Of a stretch of 64,000 bases of DNA, positions 61,801-64,000 are shown one piece after another. The number at the start of each line of letters is the position of its first letter. Within the stretch, counting starts at the first letter, position 1. The translations under genes were made by a program, and so were the position numbers. The DNA is from Pseudomonas fuscovaginae SE-1 (lineage in GTDB: Bacteria > Pseudomonadota > Gammaproteobacteria > Pseudomonadales > Pseudomonadaceae): the NCBI RefSeq assembly GCF_000364705.1, contig NZ_AQOH01000282.1, forward strand, positions 1 to 64,000, given 5' to 3'. The notes beneath the pieces were generated by a model. That model saw nothing but the letters and a program-made list of their open reading frames with translations, had not been told where the DNA came from and did not search any database.

Positions 61801-61858
61801 CACTTGCAATACAAAAAAAGGAGCCGGTACTCCCGACTCCCCTCTTGTATTGCAGGTG
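61801..61858. repeat. Long hairpin in the copC leader
   Basis: Arms CACTTGCAATACAA (61801-61814) and TTGTATTGCAGGTG (61845-61858) pair over 14 bases with one wobble. The loop contains a smaller GGAG/CTCC pairing. There is no U-run on the plus strand. It lies between the riboswitch-like element and copC, so it could be an expression platform or an independent structure. Confidence 0.7.
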
Positions 61859-61942
61859 CCAAACGCTTCCATAGCGGCTATTGTGGGCCTCCCTGCCACC
61901 GTGCAACATCCTCACCCGTTCCCTTCATCAAGGTACTGATCG

Positions 61943-62317
61943 ATGTCATCTTCCCGCATGAAAAAACTCCTCGGCGCCGTCGTTCTGCTCGGTGGTTTCG
62001 CCGCGACCGGTTCCGCGTTCGCCCACGCCCACCTCAAGAGTGCAACCCCGGCAGCGGACAGCACCGTCAGCGCCCCGAGCGAATTGCGTCTGGTGTTCAG
62101 CGAAGGGGTCGAGGCCGCACTGACCAAGGTCGAGCTGACCAACGACGGCAGCAAGGTCGAGCTGAAAGGCATCGCCACCGACCCGGCCGACAAGAAGATC
62201 CTGGTCGTGACCCCGGCCGCCGTACTGAAGGCCGGCGACTATAAGGTCAACTGGCATGCGGTCTCGGTCGACACCCACAAGAGCGAAGGCAACTACGGCT
62301 TCAAGGTAGGCAACTGA
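61943..62317 (+). CDS. copC: Copper-binding periplasmic protein CopC
   Basis: A 124-residue periplasmic copper carrier with a signal peptide (about 1-27, ending GSAFA). The mature protein starts HAHLKSATPAADSTV with the copper-binding His at its N-terminus, followed by the family LRLVFSEGVEAALTKVEL and SVDTHKSEGNYGF (Asp and His ligands). Start ATG 61943 (AAGG 9 bases before); an alternative Met is at 61958. It is 4 bases upstream of copD. Confidence 0.94.
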   Translation: MSSSRMKKLLGAVVLLGGFAATGSAFAHAHLKSATPAADSTVSAPSELRLVFSEGVEAALTKVELTNDGSKVELKGIATDPADKKILVVTPAAVLKAGDYKVNWHAVSVDTHKSEGNYGFKVGN

Positions 62318-62321
62318 GTTC

Positions 62322-63173
62322 ATGCAAGAGGCCATGGTCCTGTGTCGCTTCCTGCATTTCACCATGGTTCTGTCGCTGTTCGGGGCCTGCCTGTTCCGGC
62401 CCCTGCTGATCGGTCCGACACCTTGCATCGTGCTCGACTCGCGGTTGCGCACGGCGCGCCGCTGGATGGCCGGCCTGGCGCTGCTCAGTGCGATGGCCTG
62501 GCTGCTGCTGACCACCGTCGGCATGACCGATGACTGGGGCGATGCCATTCGGCTGCCCACCCTGCAACTGGTGCTGGGCGGCACGTTCTTCGGCCAGGTC
62601 TGGACCTGGCACCTGGGCTTGAGCCTGCTGCTGTTGATCGCTCTTGGCGCCAACGCACCGCCCACGATCAGCCTGCTGCTGGCCTTCCTGCAGCTGGCGA
62701 CCCTGGCACCGGTGGGTCATGGCGCCATGCTCGACGGTCTGGGTGGGCAGTTGCTGATGTTCAATCAACTGCTGCACCTGAGCGGGGCCGGCGCCTGGAT
62801 CGGCGGCCTGATGCTGCTCATGCTGGTGCTGGGCCGGCCGGCTGGGCACGACATCGAGCGCATCCTGCGGCGCTTCAGCAGCCTGGGCTACCTGATGGTC
62901 GCGGCGATCATCGCCACCGGCCTGATCAATGTCCGCGTGCTCACCGGGGCCCTCTGGCCGACCCCACTGTTCCAGGGTTTCGCGCTGATCCTGCTGGTCA
63001 AGGTGCTGGTGGTCCTGCTGATGCTCGGACTGGCCCTGTTCAACCTGGTGATGAGTCGTCGCGGGCAGTTCACGATGCTGCGGCGCAGCGTCACCCTCGA
63101 ATGGCTGCTGGGCCTCGGTGCGATTCTCGCCGTCTCGCTGCTGGGCACGCTGCCGCCCGTGCTGATGAACTGA
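62322..63173 (+). CDS. copD: Copper homeostasis membrane protein CopD
   Basis: A 283-residue, about eight-segment integral membrane protein of the CopD/YebZ family, working with CopC in copper uptake or homeostasis. RFLHFTMVLSLFGACLFRPLL with conserved His, VGHGAMLDGL, and LLHLSGAGAWIGGLMLLML contain the conserved His residues. It is tightly linked to copC, implying one operon. Confidence 0.92.
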   Translation: MQEAMVLCRFLHFTMVLSLFGACLFRPLLIGPTPCIVLDSRLRTARRWMAGLALLSAMAWLLLTTVGMTDDWGDAIRLPTLQLVLGGTFFGQVWTWHLGLSLLLLIALGANAPPTISLLLAFLQLATLAPVGHGAMLDGLGGQLLMFNQLLHLSGAGAWIGGLMLLMLVLGRPAGHDIERILRRFSSLGYLMVAAIIATGLINVRVLTGALWPTPLFQGFALILLVKVLVVLLMLGLALFNLVMSRRGQFTMLRRSVTLEWLLGLGAILAVSLLGTLPPVLMN

Positions 63174-63239
63174 CCTGCGCACACCACAACCCTGTGGAGC
63201 AAGGCTGGTCTGCGGAGCGGTTGGCGCGCTTGAGGGCCT

Positions 63240-63330
63240 CTTCGCTGGCAAGCCAGGCTCCTACAAGGTCCGCATCGAACTTCAGACCTCGACCTGCCAC
63301 AACCTGTAGGAGCAAGGCTTGCCTGTGAAG
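63240..63330. repeat. GTAGGAGCAAGGCTTGCC-type inverted repeat
   Basis: Arms CTTCGCTGGCAAGCC-AGGCTCCTAC (63240-63264) and the complementary tail ending TGTGAAG (to 63330), with some mismatches. It is another copy of the repeat at 15441-15531 and lies between copD and the GntP gene. Confidence 0.8.
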
Positions 63331-63464
63331 CAGGCAACGGCCAGGCCACTCATCGTCCATTCGGGCGCAATGGACAAAAAAACCAACTCAGATAGTCATC
63401 TATATGAATCATTCAGGTATATTCTTCGGATACCGTAACAAGATATTACAAGAAGAGGTTTCCG

Positions 63465-64000
63465 TTGGATCTTTCACATGCTGCGTGGCTCGCCCACGAC
63501 ACCCGCCTGATCGTCTGCTGCCTGGCGGCCATTGCCACCATCGTCGTGCTGATCAGCCTGACCAAACTGCCGCCTTTCCTGTCGATCCTGATCGGCACCT
63601 TCGTGGCCGGGCTCGGTGCGGCGCTGCCGCCGGAAGAAGTCGCCAAGGCCTTCAGCAAGGGCGCCGGCAGCCTGCTCGGCGAGGCCGGGATCATCATTGC
63701 CCTGGGCGCGATGCTCGGCGCATTGATGGCTGAGTCGGGCGCGGCCGACCGGATCGCCTCGACCCTGCTGCGACATGCCAAAGGCAAGGCACTGCCCTGG
63801 GTCATGGCATTCGTGGCGATGGTCATCGGCCTGCCGTTGTTCTTCGAAGTCGGGTTGGTGCTGATGGTGCCGGTGATCTTCGTCATCGCCCGGCAGTCCG
63901 GCCAGCCATTGCTCAAGGTGGCTATCCCGGCCCTGGCCGGCATGACCACGCTGCACGCACTGATGCCCCCGCACCCGGGGCCGCTGATCGCCGTCAGCGC
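63465..64000 (+). CDS. gntP: GntP-family gluconate permease, partial (3' end outside the window)
   Basis: The N-terminal 178 codons of a GntP-type permease: SHAAWLAHDTRLIVCCLAAIATIVVLISL, PPFLSILIGTFVAGLGAALP, and GEAGIIIALGAMLGALMAESGAADR. It takes up gluconate with protons; the substrate is inferred from the family. The start is a TTG at 63465, with GAGG 6 bases before it, since no ATG in this frame precedes the family N-terminus. The gene continues beyond the right edge. Confidence 0.85.
   Translation, partial: MDLSHAAWLAHDTRLIVCCLAAIATIVVLISLTKLPPFLSILIGTFVAGLGAALPPEEVAKAFSKGAGSLLGEAGIIIALGAMLGALMAESGAADRIASTLLRHAKGKALPWVMAFVAMVIGLPLFFEVGLVLMVPVIFVIARQSGQPLLKVAIPALAGMTTLHALMPPHPGPLIAVS

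Noticed and set aside
1-64000. CRISPR arrays, prophage, insertion sequences or integrons
   Set aside because: No regularly spaced direct repeats, transposase, integrase or phage structural genes were found; the inverted repeats seen are dispersed intergenic elements.

Overview
The window is a stretch of chromosome from a Pseudomonas, most likely of the P. fluorescens lineage. The grounds are high GC content, dense gene packing with short intergenic gaps, Pseudomonas-restricted families (DUF1652, DUF6388, DUF4398 lipoproteins), an EF-P carrying Arg32 next to its arginine rhamnosyltransferase EarP, a class II DAHP synthase, and several families of imperfect-palindrome intergenic repeats typical of fluorescent pseudomonads. 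From memory, the order msrB, aminotransferase, htpX ... ohrR, ohr, efp, earP matches the PA2827-PA2853 region of P. aeruginosa. No prophage, insertion sequence, CRISPR array or integrative element is visible, so this is core/soft-core chromosome.

Layout. 1-8.8 kb: msrB (cut by the left edge), an AlaA-type aminotransferase, the membrane protease htpX, thiopurine methyltransferase tpm, a LigB-type dioxygenase, a DEAD-box RNA helicase with a long leader, a spermidine-synthase-like protein and class II DAHP synthase. 8.8-19.2 kb: an AlkX-type DNA glycosylase, a LysR/TauE/LysR block, the organic-peroxide module (ohrR, ohr, esterase) with an operator inside the ohr promoter, the efp-earP pair and a set of small proteins including a Gre-fold factor. 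19.2-27.1 kb: dpkA, an allantoin module (NCS1 permease and allantoin racemase), then regulator/enzyme and regulator/exporter pairs. 27.1-34.5 kb: HAD phosphatase, many small hypothetical proteins, LysR/LysE and an epoxide-hydrolase-like enzyme. 34.7-42.3 kb: tRNA-Ser(GGA), a crotonase, PlsC, CorA, a glutamine amidotransferase and a beta-oxidation pair whose thiolase is broken by an in-frame amber codon. 42.5-51 kb: a rhodanese/cytochrome c pair, an RraB-like protein, lipid-binding and secreted proteins, a MocR regulator and a three-gene envelope operon. 51-57.5 kb: etfBA divergent from etfD, with a strong promoter overlapped by a PsrA-like operator, then an AraC regulator and alcohol dehydrogenase. 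57.5-64 kb: TetR, an exported nucleoside hydrolase, an isochorismatase-fold hydrolase preceded by a threonine-rich leader peptide and terminator, a coupled pair of unknown genes, a histidine phosphatase, a cobalamin-riboswitch-like element, copCD and the start of a gluconate permease.

How the genes work together. Electron-transfer flavoprotein, ETF-quinone oxidoreductase and the FadB/thiolase pair form a fatty-acid oxidation theme, although the thiolase is disrupted. The ohr system handles organic peroxides, and EarP activates EF-P. The NCS1 permease and AllR handle hydantoin-type purine breakdown products. Many transport or enzyme genes sit divergently from a dedicated LysR or AraC regulator.

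The most unusual signals are regulatory RNA-type elements: a thr-attenuator-like leader in front of an isochorismatase-family gene (60.0-60.2 kb), a cobalamin riboswitch without an adjacent cobalamin or cobalt gene (61.6-61.7 kb), and a minus-strand intrinsic terminator with no gene upstream (30.64 kb).
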